Assembly (NCBI GenBank): GCA_015231865.1
Contig: JADGAU010000020.1
Location: 1 to 32,699, forward strand
Origin: Gammaproteobacteria bacterium
GTDB lineage: Bacteria; Pseudomonadota; Gammaproteobacteria; GRL18
Length of the DNA stretch: 32,699 bases
Direction: 5' to 3'
Below the pieces are notes generated by a model. It searched no databases. It worked only from the letters and a program-made list of their open reading frames with translations, and had not been told where the DNA came from. Positions 12,211 through 21,982 of this stretch are shown in pieces. The position numbers and the translations under genes are program-made. The first letter of the stretch is position 1, and each line of letters starts with the position of its first letter.

Positions 12211-13587
12211 ATGCAAGAGCAAAAAACAGAAGTAGTCATTCTAGCTGCAGGTAAGGGAACTAGGATGTATTCAAATACCCCTAAGGTTTTACACAATATT
12301 GCAGGTAAAACCATGCTGGAGCATGTGATCGTAACTGCAAAAAAAATAAGTTCAGAACCAATTCATTTGATATACGGCCATGGTGGAGAAAGGTTAAAAG
12401 ATTTGATTAATGATAGTCAAATAGACTGGACAGAACAAAAAGAACAACTTGGAACGGGCCATGCTGTCAAACAAGTTATAGACAAAATAAACCCAGAAAA
12501 TAATATTTTGATTTTATATGCAGACGTTCCATTACTAACAGCTGAAACATTAGAAGCGCTAATTTTATGCAAACAATCATCCTCAATAGCTTTGTTAACT
12601 GCCTCTTTTGAACAACCAGGTGGTTATGGCAGAATTATACGAGATAAAGCTGGTAACATCGTTAAAATTACAGAAGAAAAAGATGCTACGGAAATCGAAA
12701 AGCTGATTAGGGAAATCAATACAGGAATCATGCTAATTAGTGGACAGTTTTTTAGTACCTGGTTAAACCGTATTGATAATAATAATGCACAACAAGAATA
12801 TTATTTAACCGATATTGTTGAGTTGGCCATTGTAGATAAACAACAAATCTCTAGTTATATTACCACAAATATTGATGAAGTCTTTGGTGTTAATAATAAA
12901 CAACAACTCGCTTATCTGGAACGGCAATATCAAAGAATGCAGGCTAATAAACTATTAATTAATGGAACAACCTTAGCAGATCCTGAAAGAATTGACATAA
13001 GAGGCACATTAACCGTTGGCAAAGATGTAAAAATCGATATTAATGTAATATTTGAAGGAGATTGCTACATTGGCGATAATGTAGTAATAGAAGCTAATAG
13101 CGTCATTAGAAATAGCACAATTGGAAATAATTCAACAATTTTTGTAAATTCATTGATTGAAGACTCAATAGTCGAATCTAATTGTCAGATAGGACCCTAT
13201 GCAAGACTCAGGCCCCAGACACATTTAAAAGAATCGGTTAAAGTAGGCAACTTTGTTGAAATCAAAAAATCGACAATTGAAGCAGAAAGTAAAGTCAATC
13301 ACCTGACTTATATTGGTGACACAGAAATGGGAAGTCGGGTAAATGTTGGAGCTGGTACAATTACCTGCAATTATGATGGTGCAAATAAACATTTAACGCA
13401 GATTGGCGACAATGTGTTTATAGGGTCTAATTCAGCTTTAGTTGCGCCTGTTATAATAGAAGCCAATGCAACGATTGCTGCCGGATCTACAATTACCAAA
13501 ACAGTTGCAGACTCAAATTTAGCTATAACTAGAACAAAGCAAATTTCAATTGAAAACTGGCAACGACCAAGTAAAAATAAACAATAA
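12211..13587 (+). CDS. glmU: Bifunctional GlmU: UDP-GlcNAc pyrophosphorylase / GlcN-1-P acetyltransferase
   Basis: GlmU acetylates glucosamine-1-phosphate and then couples it to UTP, giving UDP-N-acetylglucosamine for peptidoglycan and lipopolysaccharide. The N-terminal uridyltransferase domain has L-A-A-G-K-G-T-R-M near residues 11-19 and Y-A-D-V-P-L near 105. The C-terminal half is a left-handed beta-helix of hexapeptide repeats, with the G-N-F-V-E-I-K-K motif and N-Y-D-G-A-N-K near residues 387-393. The 458-residue length matches E. coli (456). No clear Shine-Dalgarno sequence precedes the ATG. glmU following atpC is a common gammaproteobacterial order. Confidence 0.97.
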   Translation: MQEQKTEVVILAAGKGTRMYSNTPKVLHNIAGKTMLEHVIVTAKKISSEPIHLIYGHGGERLKDLINDSQIDWTEQKEQLGTGHAVKQVIDKINPENNILILYADVPLLTAETLEALILCKQSSSIALLTASFEQPGGYGRIIRDKAGNIVKITEEKDATEIEKLIREINTGIMLISGQFFSTWLNRIDNNNAQQEYYLTDIVELAIVDKQQISSYITTNIDEVFGVNNKQQLAYLERQYQRMQANKLLINGTTLADPERIDIRGTLTVGKDVKIDINVIFEGDCYIGDNVVIEANSVIRNSTIGNNSTIFVNSLIEDSIVESNCQIGPYARLRPQTHLKESVKVGNFVEIKKSTIEAESKVNHLTYIGDTEMGSRVNVGAGTITCNYDGANKHLTQIGDNVFIGSNSALVAPVIIEANATIAAGSTITKTVADSNLAITRTKQISIENWQRPSKNKQ

Positions 13588-13588
13588 T

Positions 13589-13792
13589 ATGATTACAATC
13601 ACACTAAATGGTGAAATTAAAGAATTAAGTGAAACAACTAATATTGTTGACTTAGTAACTGAAGCAGGCTTATTGGATATGCGTTATGCTGTCGAAGTCA
13701 ATGAGGAAATTGTTGCCAGAAACAAACACAAGACTTATAACTTTAAAAATAACGATATTGTAGAAATTGTCACTGCAGTAGGTGGGGGCTAA
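13589..13792 (+). CDS. thiS: Sulfur-carrier protein ThiS (thiamine biosynthesis)
   Basis: ThiS is a ubiquitin-like protein whose C-terminal glycine is adenylated by ThiF and thiocarboxylated. It donates sulfur to ThiG for the thiazole ring of thiamine. The 67-residue product has the beta-grasp pattern (I-T-L-N-G-E at the start, A-V-E-V-N in the middle) and ends in I-V-T-A-V-G-G-G, as active ThiS proteins do. The start at 13589 is one base after the glmU stop; an upstream in-frame start inside glmU was discarded. thiG, normally the next gene, is absent here. Confidence 0.88.
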   Translation: MITITLNGEIKELSETTNIVDLVTEAGLLDMRYAVEVNEEIVARNKHKTYNFKNNDIVEIVTAVGGG

Positions 13793-13797
13793 ATCTA

Positions 13798-13842
13798 AAT
13801 ACTATCCCCGTGATTTTCGGAAATGCAGCGAGGCTTTTTTAA
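13798..13842 (+). repeat. Palindromic intergenic repeat, half copy (terminator-like)
   Basis: This spacer between convergent thiS and the SH3-protein gene holds AAATGCAGCGAGGCTTT ending in a T6 run. The same core occurs, in reverse complement, at the right end of the element at 15588-15714 (AAAATGCAACGAGGCTTTT), and a related one in the element at 18510-18587. The T-run suggests it also serves as a terminator for glmU-thiS, although the stem is weak. Confidence 0.5.
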
Positions 13843-13853
13843 TTGTAAATCAA

Positions 13854-14531
13854 TTAGTTTAGGCGACTCCAACTTTGCGAACGTTGACGACTTCTCATTT
13901 TTGGCAAAATCAGGCCAAGAATAATTCCACCGAATAGGACTATAGCGCCGGTAATAAACCACTCTTTATCATTATCTTCTTTTACAGTTTGCAATTCCTG
14001 TTTGATGATTCTTGTTTGCGCTTCATTAGACAAAATATCTTTACGAAGTTGCTCATTATTTCTCTCAAGTTGCATAGGGCGTGCGGCAATTTTTTTAAGT
14101 TTAATGATTTCAGTACCTTGATTTTCACTTAATTCAGATAATTCCTTATTCTTAAGTAGTAAAGTGCTATGCTCGTTGTTTAATTTATCAAGCTGATGTT
14201 TTAGAATTTGATTCTCTTCTTTTAAAGTTTTAATTTCATTAAATGCTTTTTGGTATTGCACCCTGGCAACTTCATTATTTTGTAGGAAACGAGTTAAAAC
14301 CCAACCAACACTACCATTAGAAGTTTTTACCTGGGTATATCCAGCTTTATCAGTGTTTAAAACTTCGACAGGGGTGCCACTTTTTAAAATCTTAGTAATT
14401 TTGAATTGCACACCTTTATCACTGCGCATATTAATAGATAATTGATCAGAAACATATTTGGTCTGAGCAAGTGCATTGACATGAGTTAGAACAAGAGTAA
14501 TAAATAATAAAATAATATTTAGACGCATCAT
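13854..14531 (-). CDS. SH3-domain protein with coiled coil and C-terminal membrane anchor (TIGR04211/YgiM family)
   Basis: The 225-residue protein has an N-terminal signal peptide (about residues 1-23). A bacterial SH3 domain follows at about 26-88, with a G-S-V-G-W-V motif. Next come a long coiled coil at about 90-185 and one transmembrane helix at about 191-210 with a basic tail. This order is typical of the TIGR04211 SH3 family that includes E. coli YgiM. It probably sits in the inner membrane with the SH3 part in the periplasm, perhaps contacting peptidoglycan; the exact role is unknown. It is transcribed alone, convergent with thiS and divergent from corC. Translation may start at either of two adjacent ATG codons. 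Confidence 0.85.
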   Translation of the reverse strand: MMRLNIILLFITLVLTHVNALAQTKYVSDQLSINMRSDKGVQFKITKILKSGTPVEVLNTDKAGYTQVKTSNGSVGWVLTRFLQNNEVARVQYQKAFNEIKTLKEENQILKHQLDKLNNEHSTLLLKNKELSELSENQGTEIIKLKKIAARPMQLERNNEQLRKDILSNEAQTRIIKQELQTVKEDNDKEWFITGAIVLFGGIILGLILPKMRSRQRSQSWSRLN

Positions 14532-14627
14532 AGTGATTCAATTTGCATAATAAAGTTATATTTTATCAAATATGGATATAAAACGCATCAACAAGTTTCT
14601 TATCAAACAATATGCTATATAGCAAGA

Positions 14628-14656
14628 TTGTATAAATTAAAGTTAAGTGGTACGAT
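14628..14656 (+). promoter_or_regulatory. Possible sigma70 promoter upstream of corC
   Basis: TTGTAT (14628-14633) and TACGAT (14651-14656) are separated by exactly 17 bases and lie about 32 bases before the corC start in the divergent spacer. Neither hexamer is strong, so this is only a candidate. Confidence 0.3.
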
Positions 14657-14687
14657 GCCAAAATATTGTGGCTATAGAGAACACTGA

Positions 14688-15587
14688 ATGAAAGAACGAT
14701 CTAGTTTGACTTCCACAAACTCCCAAGTAGGTGGAAGTCAGAGTGATAATGATAATGATAATGATAAAGAGCAAGACAATAGAACCTGGCTGGAAAAAAT
14801 TGGTCATGCCCTAATTGGCGAGATTTCTTCTACTTCAGATATTCTTGAGGTTCTTAAAGATGCACATGCACGGGCAATTATCGATAACGATGTCATGTCA
14901 ATGATTGAAGGTGTAATCGATGTAAGTGAGATGCAAGTACGTGAGATCATGCTGCCACGTTCTCAAATGGTGGTCTTGAAAATAGATGATCCCATTGAAG
15001 AAATTCTTGAAAAAATTATTGAATCGGCTCATTCCCGTTTTCCAGTCATAGGTGATAGTAAAGATGATATCGAAGGGATATTATTAGCTAAAGATATTCT
15101 TAGTTATTGTATTTCTCAAGATAAAGAAGATATCAATATTAGGGATTTATTAAGGCCTGTCGTCATAATTCCTGAAAGTAAGCGTCTCAATGTACTACTT
15201 AAAGATTTTCGTGAATTTAGAAATCATATCGCTATTATCGTTGATGAATATGGTGGTGTTTCTGGCCTAGTTACTATTGAAGATGTTTTAGAAGAAATTG
15301 TCGGTGATATCGAAGATGAGCACGATGTAGAAGAAGAGAGTTCTATCGTACATCTTGGTAATAAAATATATAGTATGGATTCGCTTACTGAAATTGATGA
15401 GTTTAATGAGTTTTTTAAAGTAGAGTGGGAACATAGTGAGTTTGAAACAATCGGCGGTATCATTATGAATGCTTTTGGTCATGTACCTAAAAGAGGTGAA
15501 ACCATTACCATCAATCAATTTACTTTCAAAGTCATTAAGTCAGATCATCGACGCATCTATCAATTAAATGTAACTAAAATCAAGTAA
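14688..15587 (+). CDS. corC: CorC/YbeX-type CBS-domain protein with transporter-associated domain
   Basis: CorC-type proteins are cytoplasmic CBS-pair proteins linked to Mg2+ and Co2+ handling and ribosome homeostasis. The 299-residue product has a variable Asn/Asp-rich N-terminus (near 18-27). The motif E-I-M-L-P-R-S-Q-M near residue 86 opens the CBS pair, which runs to about residue 205 and ends in V-D-E-Y-G-G-V-S-G-L-V-T-I-E-D-V-L-E-E-I-V-G. The CorC_HlyC C-terminal domain follows at about 220-298. The N-terminal tract is encoded by a small tandem hexamer repeat (GATAAT, 14745-14768). lnt follows, the same pairing as ybeX-lnt in E. coli. Confidence 0.92.
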   Translation: MKERSSLTSTNSQVGGSQSDNDNDNDKEQDNRTWLEKIGHALIGEISSTSDILEVLKDAHARAIIDNDVMSMIEGVIDVSEMQVREIMLPRSQMVVLKIDDPIEEILEKIIESAHSRFPVIGDSKDDIEGILLAKDILSYCISQDKEDINIRDLLRPVVIIPESKRLNVLLKDFREFRNHIAIIVDEYGGVSGLVTIEDVLEEIVGDIEDEHDVEEESSIVHLGNKIYSMDSLTEIDEFNEFFKVEWEHSEFETIGGIIMNAFGHVPKRGETITINQFTFKVIKSDHRRIYQLNVTKIK

Positions 15588-15714
15588 TATACTCATAATC
15601 TTTCAAAATGCAGGCTTCGTTACTTATTATTTTTACCTTAATCATGTATTACTTATACATTCAATCGGCAAAAATAATAAAAGCCTCGTTGCATTTTGAA
15701 ATATCACAAGTATA
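15588..15714. repeat. Palindromic intergenic repeat between corC and lnt, full copy
   Basis: A 127-base imperfect inverted repeat has TATACT at its left end (15588-15593) and the complement AGTATA at its right end (15709-15714). Inside the ends, AAAATGCAGGCTTCGTTAC (left) faces AAAATGCAACGAGGCTTTT (right, reverse complement), and ATTATTTTT faces AAAATAATAAAA. It has no open frame and fills almost the whole corC-lnt spacer. It looks like a miniature non-coding palindromic element that could modulate read-through. Confidence 0.7.
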
Positions 15715-15726
15715 GTCATTAATCAT

Positions 15727-17355
15727 ATGCTGGCACAATTTCGATTTAATTCGCTCAGTCTCTTAATCGGTGCCAGCTATCCTCTAGCGTTTTCACCTTT
15801 CAGTGATTACCATTTTTTATTTTCACTATTCATTTTCATTGCCATCGCATTTTATTTTTATCTTATTCTTAATGCGGATAATGTGAAAAAATTATTTATT
15901 CAAAGTTGGTTCTTTGGATTTGGACTATTTGCTGTTGGAGTCTCATGGGTATTTGTGGCGGTTAAAGAATATGGACATACGCCGTGGTTTCTAGCCATGA
16001 TATTAACTGCTATTTTCCTTGCCTTCTTAGCAGTTTTTTTTGCTTTGCAGGCTGTACTAAGTTATAAGTTAATTTATGCAATCAAAGCAAAAATTTCACT
16101 TTCACAAAACTGGCTAATCGACTTAGCCCAGATATCTATTTTACCAATAATATGGCTTCTTTTTGAATGGATACGTTCATGGCTACTCACTGGATTCCCC
16201 TGGCTGTATGCTGGCTATTCTCAAACAGAAACAGCATTATTCAATTATGCGCCAATCGTAGGTATATATGGAGTTGGTTTTATTGTTAGTTTTATATCAG
16301 CAGTTATTGCTTATCAATACCTTTCAAAGCAAATGTTCTTATTTAACAAAATTTGGGTAGTTCCTATTTTGCTTGTTGTTATTGCTATCTATTTAGAACG
16401 CTTAGACTGGACAAAAAAGCAGGGAAATCCAATTAATATTAGTATGATACAAGGAAATATATCCCAGCATGATCGATGGCGGGATGATTTTTTGCGTAAT
16501 ATTTTGATGGATTATCAAAGATTGAGTGAGCCCTACTGGGGTAAGACAGATATGATTATTTGGCCAGAAAATGCGGTACCTACTTTTTACCATTACCTGG
16601 AAGACAGTTTATATAGCGATATACAAGAACAGGTTAATAATACGGGTACGATATTTATCACAGGTTTACCATTTCAAAATATTGAGACTCAAGAATATTA
16701 TAATAGTTTATTAAGGATCTCATCTGCACCTAAAACAATTGCTCATAAATCAATGGATCCTAAGATATATGAATCAAAAGCCTTTTACTATAAGCAACAT
16801 CTGGTTCCTTTTGGAGAATATTTACCATTAGATTTTCTGTTACGTGGCCTTATTAATTTTTTTAATCTTCCAATGTCTAATTTTAGTGTCTCTAAAGTTA
16901 TAGCCCAGCCTTTAAAAATTGGCGGATATCAGGTTGCAATCAGTCTTTGTTATGAAGATTCATTTCCAGATTTATCTTTGCAACAACTACCTGAGGCAAA
17001 TTATTTATTAAATTTATCTAACAATGGATGGTATGGTGATTCTTTTGCACCGCATCAGCACCTGCAAATATCGAGGTTTAGGGCAATGGAGGTTGGTCGG
17101 GAATTAGCTCGATCCACAACAAGTGGTGTAAGTGCCTTTATTAACCATAAAGGTCAGATTAGACAGCAAACACAACAATTTATAGCGACTGTTTTAAATG
17201 GAAAGGTACAACCGAGAATTGGTGCTACACCCTATGTTAAATTTCCAATAATCAATAACCTTGGACTAATTATCATGATACTATTGTCATCTGCTTTATT
17301 GCTTTTAAAAAAGACTACACGAGCAACTTCACAACCAACAAAAGCACATATATGA
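15727..17355 (+). CDS. lnt: Apolipoprotein N-acyltransferase Lnt
   Basis: Lnt transfers an acyl chain from phosphatidylethanolamine to the N-terminal cysteine of diacylated lipoproteins, the last step of lipoprotein maturation in the inner membrane. The 542-residue protein has an N-terminal block of membrane helices (about 1-220), a periplasmic nitrilase domain (about 233-500) and a last helix near 510-530. The catalytic triad is visible: Glu281 (W-P-E-N-A), Lys356 (Y-Y-K-Q-H-L-V-P-F-G-E) and Cys408 (L-C-Y-E-D). No clear ribosome site precedes the ATG, which lies 12 bases after the palindromic repeat. The gene overlaps the next one by four bases. Confidence 0.96.
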   Translation: MLAQFRFNSLSLLIGASYPLAFSPFSDYHFLFSLFIFIAIAFYFYLILNADNVKKLFIQSWFFGFGLFAVGVSWVFVAVKEYGHTPWFLAMILTAIFLAFLAVFFALQAVLSYKLIYAIKAKISLSQNWLIDLAQISILPIIWLLFEWIRSWLLTGFPWLYAGYSQTETALFNYAPIVGIYGVGFIVSFISAVIAYQYLSKQMFLFNKIWVVPILLVVIAIYLERLDWTKKQGNPINISMIQGNISQHDRWRDDFLRNILMDYQRLSEPYWGKTDMIIWPENAVPTFYHYLEDSLYSDIQEQVNNTGTIFITGLPFQNIETQEYYNSLLRISSAPKTIAHKSMDPKIYESKAFYYKQHLVPFGEYLPLDFLLRGLINFFNLPMSNFSVSKVIAQPLKIGGYQVAISLCYEDSFPDLSLQQLPEANYLLNLSNNGWYGDSFAPHQHLQISRFRAMEVGRELARSTTSGVSAFINHKGQIRQQTQQFIATVLNGKVQPRIGATPYVKFPIINNLGLIIMILLSSALLLLKKTTRATSQPTKAHI

Positions 17356-18506
17356 AACTTTTTATTTCAATTCTTTCTATTATCGTTACTATTGGCTTGG
17401 CTCAGGCAGAATCTAACCTGGCTAAATCAGCTAAAAAAGTCAATATTAAAAAAGAAAACCTAGTCCAGTTAATTAACCCATTTGCAATAACTAAAGAAGA
17501 AAAATATCAAAAGTTACCAGCTTATAGCCAACGATTATTAGATGCAAAAGATGTAAACAAAATCACTTCGACAATAAATAAATTCCAGGAACATGCTGAT
17601 AATTTAAATAAAACAATCAAAGATAAAAATAAGCAGCCAGGGCCAGTTTTAAAATATAAACAAATTAGCTACATTAAACAGAAAAAAGTTATTCGTCTTT
17701 TTGATGTAGAAGATGAGTCGCTTAATATCTATAAAGATATTGATGACAAAGTCGATATTACAAAGCAGATTGATTTTCTTTGGTTTGATTTTTTTCAGGA
17801 AGATCCTTATTTCTTAAGAGCTATTATTACTGATAACTTTATTTTAAAAGATAGTTTTTTAAAAACCGACAAAGGAAAAGAATTATTTACTTTTTTAACA
17901 AAGTTAAAAGCGGGCGAAAAATTAAATTCTAAACAATTAAAACGTTTAAACAATGTACTGGAAATCGCTTATGAATTTGACCCTAAACAAAATAGTTTAA
18001 ATATTTTGTTAGATTTAAATTTTGATAGACGCTTACAAGTAAAGATAGTTGCAAAGTTTGAACAATATACCAAGCTAATGCATCACCAATTACTTTATCC
18101 TTCTATAGAACATAAAACGGATAGCTTATTACCTTTAATTAGTACACTTAAAATTAAAAATTTATATATCAAACTACAATTAAAAGATAGCATAAATGAC
18201 ATAGCCAATGCATTGGATAAGAAAGAAGGGCAAGACTTGATGAATCAATACAAAGCCTATAAACAAGTGCCTGCTCAAGATTGGCAAAAACGCTACTTTA
18301 ATATGTTAACGATTGAACAGACTTTGGCTTATAAACAAGCAATTATTAATTTTGTTGAATATAAACAACCTTTGATTCTTCAGTTTAATTTAGAAAAAGC
18401 GGAACAAATTCCAACCCTGGTTAGTTTTGTTTTATTAGCAGTAAAAAATCCACAAGTTATGGCTCTGATGATTAAGACATTAAATTTAACTATAACGAAT
18501 AAATAG
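17352..18506 (+). CDS. Unknown secreted protein coupled to lnt
   Basis: I do not recognise this 384-residue protein. It has a clear signal peptide (about 1-19, ending A-Q-A), then a lysine- and asparagine-rich, mostly helical sequence with no cysteines in the mature part and no transmembrane helices. The pattern Q-I-D-F-L-W-F-D-F-F-Q-E-D-P-Y-F-L-R-A near residues 137-155 looks like a conserved core. Its ATG overlaps the lnt stop (ATGA), so it is probably translated with lnt and located in the periplasm. A role in lipoprotein or envelope biogenesis is only suggested by this coupling. Its codon use is as AT-rich as that of its neighbours. Confidence 0.75.
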   Translation: MKLFISILSIIVTIGLAQAESNLAKSAKKVNIKKENLVQLINPFAITKEEKYQKLPAYSQRLLDAKDVNKITSTINKFQEHADNLNKTIKDKNKQPGPVLKYKQISYIKQKKVIRLFDVEDESLNIYKDIDDKVDITKQIDFLWFDFFQEDPYFLRAIITDNFILKDSFLKTDKGKELFTFLTKLKAGEKLNSKQLKRLNNVLEIAYEFDPKQNSLNILLDLNFDRRLQVKIVAKFEQYTKLMHHQLLYPSIEHKTDSLLPLISTLKIKNLYIKLQLKDSINDIANALDKKEGQDLMNQYKAYKQVPAQDWQKRYFNMLTIEQTLAYKQAIINFVEYKQPLILQFNLEKAEQIPTLVSFVLLAVKNPQVMALMIKTLNLTITNK

Positions 18507-18509
18507 TTA

Positions 18510-18587
18510 TATACTGCTAATCTTTGAAAATGCAGGCTGCGTTACTTTTGGAAAGACAGTAATGTTTTTCCAAATATCATGAGTCTA
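18510..18587. repeat. Palindromic intergenic repeat between convergent genes
   Basis: The left end TATACT followed by AAAATGCAGGCTGCGTTAC matches the left half of the repeat at 15588-15714 with two base changes in the core. Inside it TTTGGAAA (18547-18554) pairs with TTTCCAAA (18567-18574). The right end ATATCATGAGTCTA matches, reversed, the outer ends of the other copies. It separates the convergent unknown gene and folD and may act as a bidirectional terminator. Confidence 0.6.
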
Positions 18588-18596
18588 ATAAAATAT

Positions 18597-19448
18597 TCAC
18601 ACCTTAGAATAAGCATTCTCAACAGTATTTTGTAATAAGGTTGCAACTGTCATTGGACCAACACCTCCAGGTACAGGAGTAATCCAAGCTGCTTTTTCTT
18701 TGGCTGTTTCAAAATCAACATCGCCAACTAATTTATTATTATCAAGACGGTTGATACCGACATCAATAACCACCGCACCTTCTTTAATCCAATTACTGTC
18801 AACAATTCCAGGTTTTCCAACGGCAACAATTAAAATATCAGCTTGTTTGACAAATTGCTCTAAATCTTTGGTAAAACGATGACAAGTTGTAACCGTACAT
18901 CCTGCTAATAATAATTCAAGTCCCATAGGGCGGCCAACAATATTTGAGGCACCAACAATAACGGCATGCTGGCCTTTAATTGGCTGCCCGGTACTTTCCA
19001 ATAAGGTCATAACTCCTCTCGGAGTACAGGGACGTAATAAGGGGATTCGCTGGGCTAAACGACCGATATTAAAAGGGTGAAAGCCATCGACATCTTTTGA
19101 CGGTGAAATTTCCTCAAGTATTTGTTCAGGATTAATATGTAACGGTAAGGGTAATTGAATTAAAATTCCGTCAACATCAACACGATCATTGAGATGGTGT
19201 ATCAGATCAATTAAGCCTTGTTGAGTGGTTTCTTCTGGTAAGTCATGAGAAAATGATTGAACTCCAACCTTATCGCAAGCTATTATTTTGTTTCTAACAT
19301 AGACTATAGATGCAGGATTTTCTCCAACTTTAACAACGGCAAGGCCTGGAGGACGTTGACCATCATTTGTCTTAAGCAGAACATCATGATGTAAATTCTC
19401 TAATAATGAATCTGCTATTTTTTTCCCGTCAATGATATTTGCCGTCAT
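18597..19448 (-). CDS. folD: Methylenetetrahydrofolate dehydrogenase / methenyl-THF cyclohydrolase FolD
   Basis: FolD interconverts 5,10-methylene-, methenyl- and 10-formyl-tetrahydrofolate with NADP+, feeding purine and formyl-methionine synthesis. The 283-residue product has the catalytic lysine at Lys54 in Y-V-R-N-K-I-I-A-C, the same number as in E. coli. The signature G-I-L-I-Q-L-P-L-P is near 95-103, the dinucleotide-binding G-A-S-N-I-V-G-R-P near 167-175 and the P-G-G-V-G-P-M-T motif near 260-267. A GGGA lies about nine bases before its ATG. It is a single gene, divergent from hemB. Confidence 0.97.
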   Translation of the reverse strand: MTANIIDGKKIADSLLENLHHDVLLKTNDGQRPPGLAVVKVGENPASIVYVRNKIIACDKVGVQSFSHDLPEETTQQGLIDLIHHLNDRVDVDGILIQLPLPLHINPEQILEEISPSKDVDGFHPFNIGRLAQRIPLLRPCTPRGVMTLLESTGQPIKGQHAVIVGASNIVGRPMGLELLLAGCTVTTCHRFTKDLEQFVKQADILIVAVGKPGIVDSNWIKEGAVVIDVGINRLDNNKLVGDVDFETAKEKAAWITPVPGGVGPMTVATLLQNTVENAYSKV

Positions 19449-19515
19449 TTCTGTATTCCCTTTTTACGTTCAATATTGCCTATTTATAATAGCTGATTTA
19501 CAACAGATTTAAAGC

Positions 19516-19544
19516 ATGACAAATTATACGGTATTTTGTATATA
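19516..19544 (+). promoter_or_regulatory. Predicted sigma70 promoter of hemB
   Basis: ATGACA (19516-19521, five of six matches to TTGACA) and TATATA (19539-19544) are 17 bases apart in the folD-hemB divergent spacer. The transcript would begin near 19551 and carry a leader of about 155 bases before hemB. Confidence 0.45.
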
Positions 19545-19691
19545 AGAGAAATAGAGAGTGTTATTAACGGTATTTAAGATTAAAATGGCTACTTCAATTG
19601 GATAACTAATTGGCGTAGAATTAAGTTAATTTAAAACAATAGAATAGCCTGTATTTTAATATCAATTAACAAACTGGTAAAACTTAACTGA

Positions 19692-20714
<1,023 letters not shown>

Positions 20715-20729
20715 ACTAGGCTTTTTAAA

Positions 20730-21878
20730 GTGGACATAAGAAATCTTTTACATTCATTTGTTCCTAATGAAAGTACAACACCCTGGTCAGAGAAATTACT
20801 TTCTGCTTTTCTGGTTTTTATTAGTATTAGCTTAATTGTATGGTTTACTCAGATAGCTCAATTTTATGATATTAACCATTCACTATTGTTACTAGTTTCT
20901 ATCGGAGCTTCGGCAATTCTTGTTTTTGCCGTGCCACATGGAAAATTATCACAGCCATGGCCCGTTATTGGCAGCCATGTAATTGCAGCAACTATTGGCA
21001 TTACTTGTGCGAAATATTTGCCAAATTTAGTTATTGCGTCAGGAATTAGTGTCTTTGTCTCAACTCTGATTATGTATTTTTTAAGGTGTTTGCATCCGCC
21101 AGGTGGCGGGACAGCATTAACGGTTGTGTTTGCATCTCCTGTGATATCTGAACTAGGTTATGGTTTTGTTATAAATCCAGTATTAATTGATAGTTTATTA
21201 TTAGTTGTTCTTGGCGTTGTGTTAAATAATTTAATTCCGAATCGTTACTATCCATATACTTTAAAGCCTCAGCATAAAGAAAAACAAAAATCTGATACCA
21301 GTCCAACCTTACTGACTCAGGGAGATATTAGTCAGGCTTTGGAGAAAATGGGAATCTATGTTGACATTACTAAATCTGAATTAAGCCATATTTATGCGAT
21401 TGCCAGTGATATTGCACAGCAAAGAAAATTAGAAATTCTTACCTGCCAGGATATTATGAGTCAACCGGTATTAAGTGTTGAATATGGAGATGATCTCGAA
21501 ACGGTATGGAAATTATTGTCAGAAAATAAAATAAAAGCCTTACCTATTATTGATAAAAGAGAACAAGTCCAGGGTATCGTCACTATTGCAGACATTCTCA
21601 ATCAATTAGATGCTGATAGTAAGCAAAAATTATCAGATAAATTTAAGAAATTTATTAAAAAAACCGATGATGTTTCGACAGATAAACTAGAGTATGCAGG
21701 TCATTTAATGACTAAGAATGTCATTACTCTTAATCAACATCAGCCATTAGATGATGTTTTAAAAATATTTTTTCAAAGCAACAAAAGACACTTCCCTGTA
21801 GTTGATGATAATAAAAAATTAGTTGGAATGATAACATCTAGAAATATAATAGAGGCATTAAATTTTGAACTAAAATAA
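20730..21878 (+). CDS. HPP-family integral membrane protein with two CBS domains
   Basis: The 382-residue protein begins with an HPP domain of about four helices (residues 20-160), recognised by A-V-P-H-G-K-L-S-Q-P-W-P-V-I-G-S-H near 69-85 and the naming motif L-H-P-P-G-G-G near 119-125. Two CBS domains follow, about 242-295 and 326-380, which usually bind adenine nucleotides and regulate the attached transporter. HPP proteins of plastids and cyanobacteria have been reported to carry nitrite; transfer of that function to this protein is inference. It starts with GTG, since no ATG fits better. The spacing of 16 bases after hemB suggests one transcript. Confidence 0.85.
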   Translation: MDIRNLLHSFVPNESTTPWSEKLLSAFLVFISISLIVWFTQIAQFYDINHSLLLLVSIGASAILVFAVPHGKLSQPWPVIGSHVIAATIGITCAKYLPNLVIASGISVFVSTLIMYFLRCLHPPGGGTALTVVFASPVISELGYGFVINPVLIDSLLLVVLGVVLNNLIPNRYYPYTLKPQHKEKQKSDTSPTLLTQGDISQALEKMGIYVDITKSELSHIYAIASDIAQQRKLEILTCQDIMSQPVLSVEYGDDLETVWKLLSENKIKALPIIDKREQVQGIVTIADILNQLDADSKQKLSDKFKKFIKKTDDVSTDKLEYAGHLMTKNVITLNQHQPLDDVLKIFFQSNKRHFPVVDDNKKLVGMITSRNIIEALNFELK

Positions 21879-21982
21879 TCATGAATAAGCGAATAGGCAA
21901 GGTATTATTTTTTCTTATCCAAAGATGAGGTTAAAATAGTAACATTAGTAGCACAGCGTTAGTTTATGATTTTAAAGTGTCT

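Noticed and set aside
14745-14768. GATAAT hexamer repeated in corC
   Set aside because: In-frame hexamers cannot switch the gene off; they only change the length of a variable Asn/Asp linker.
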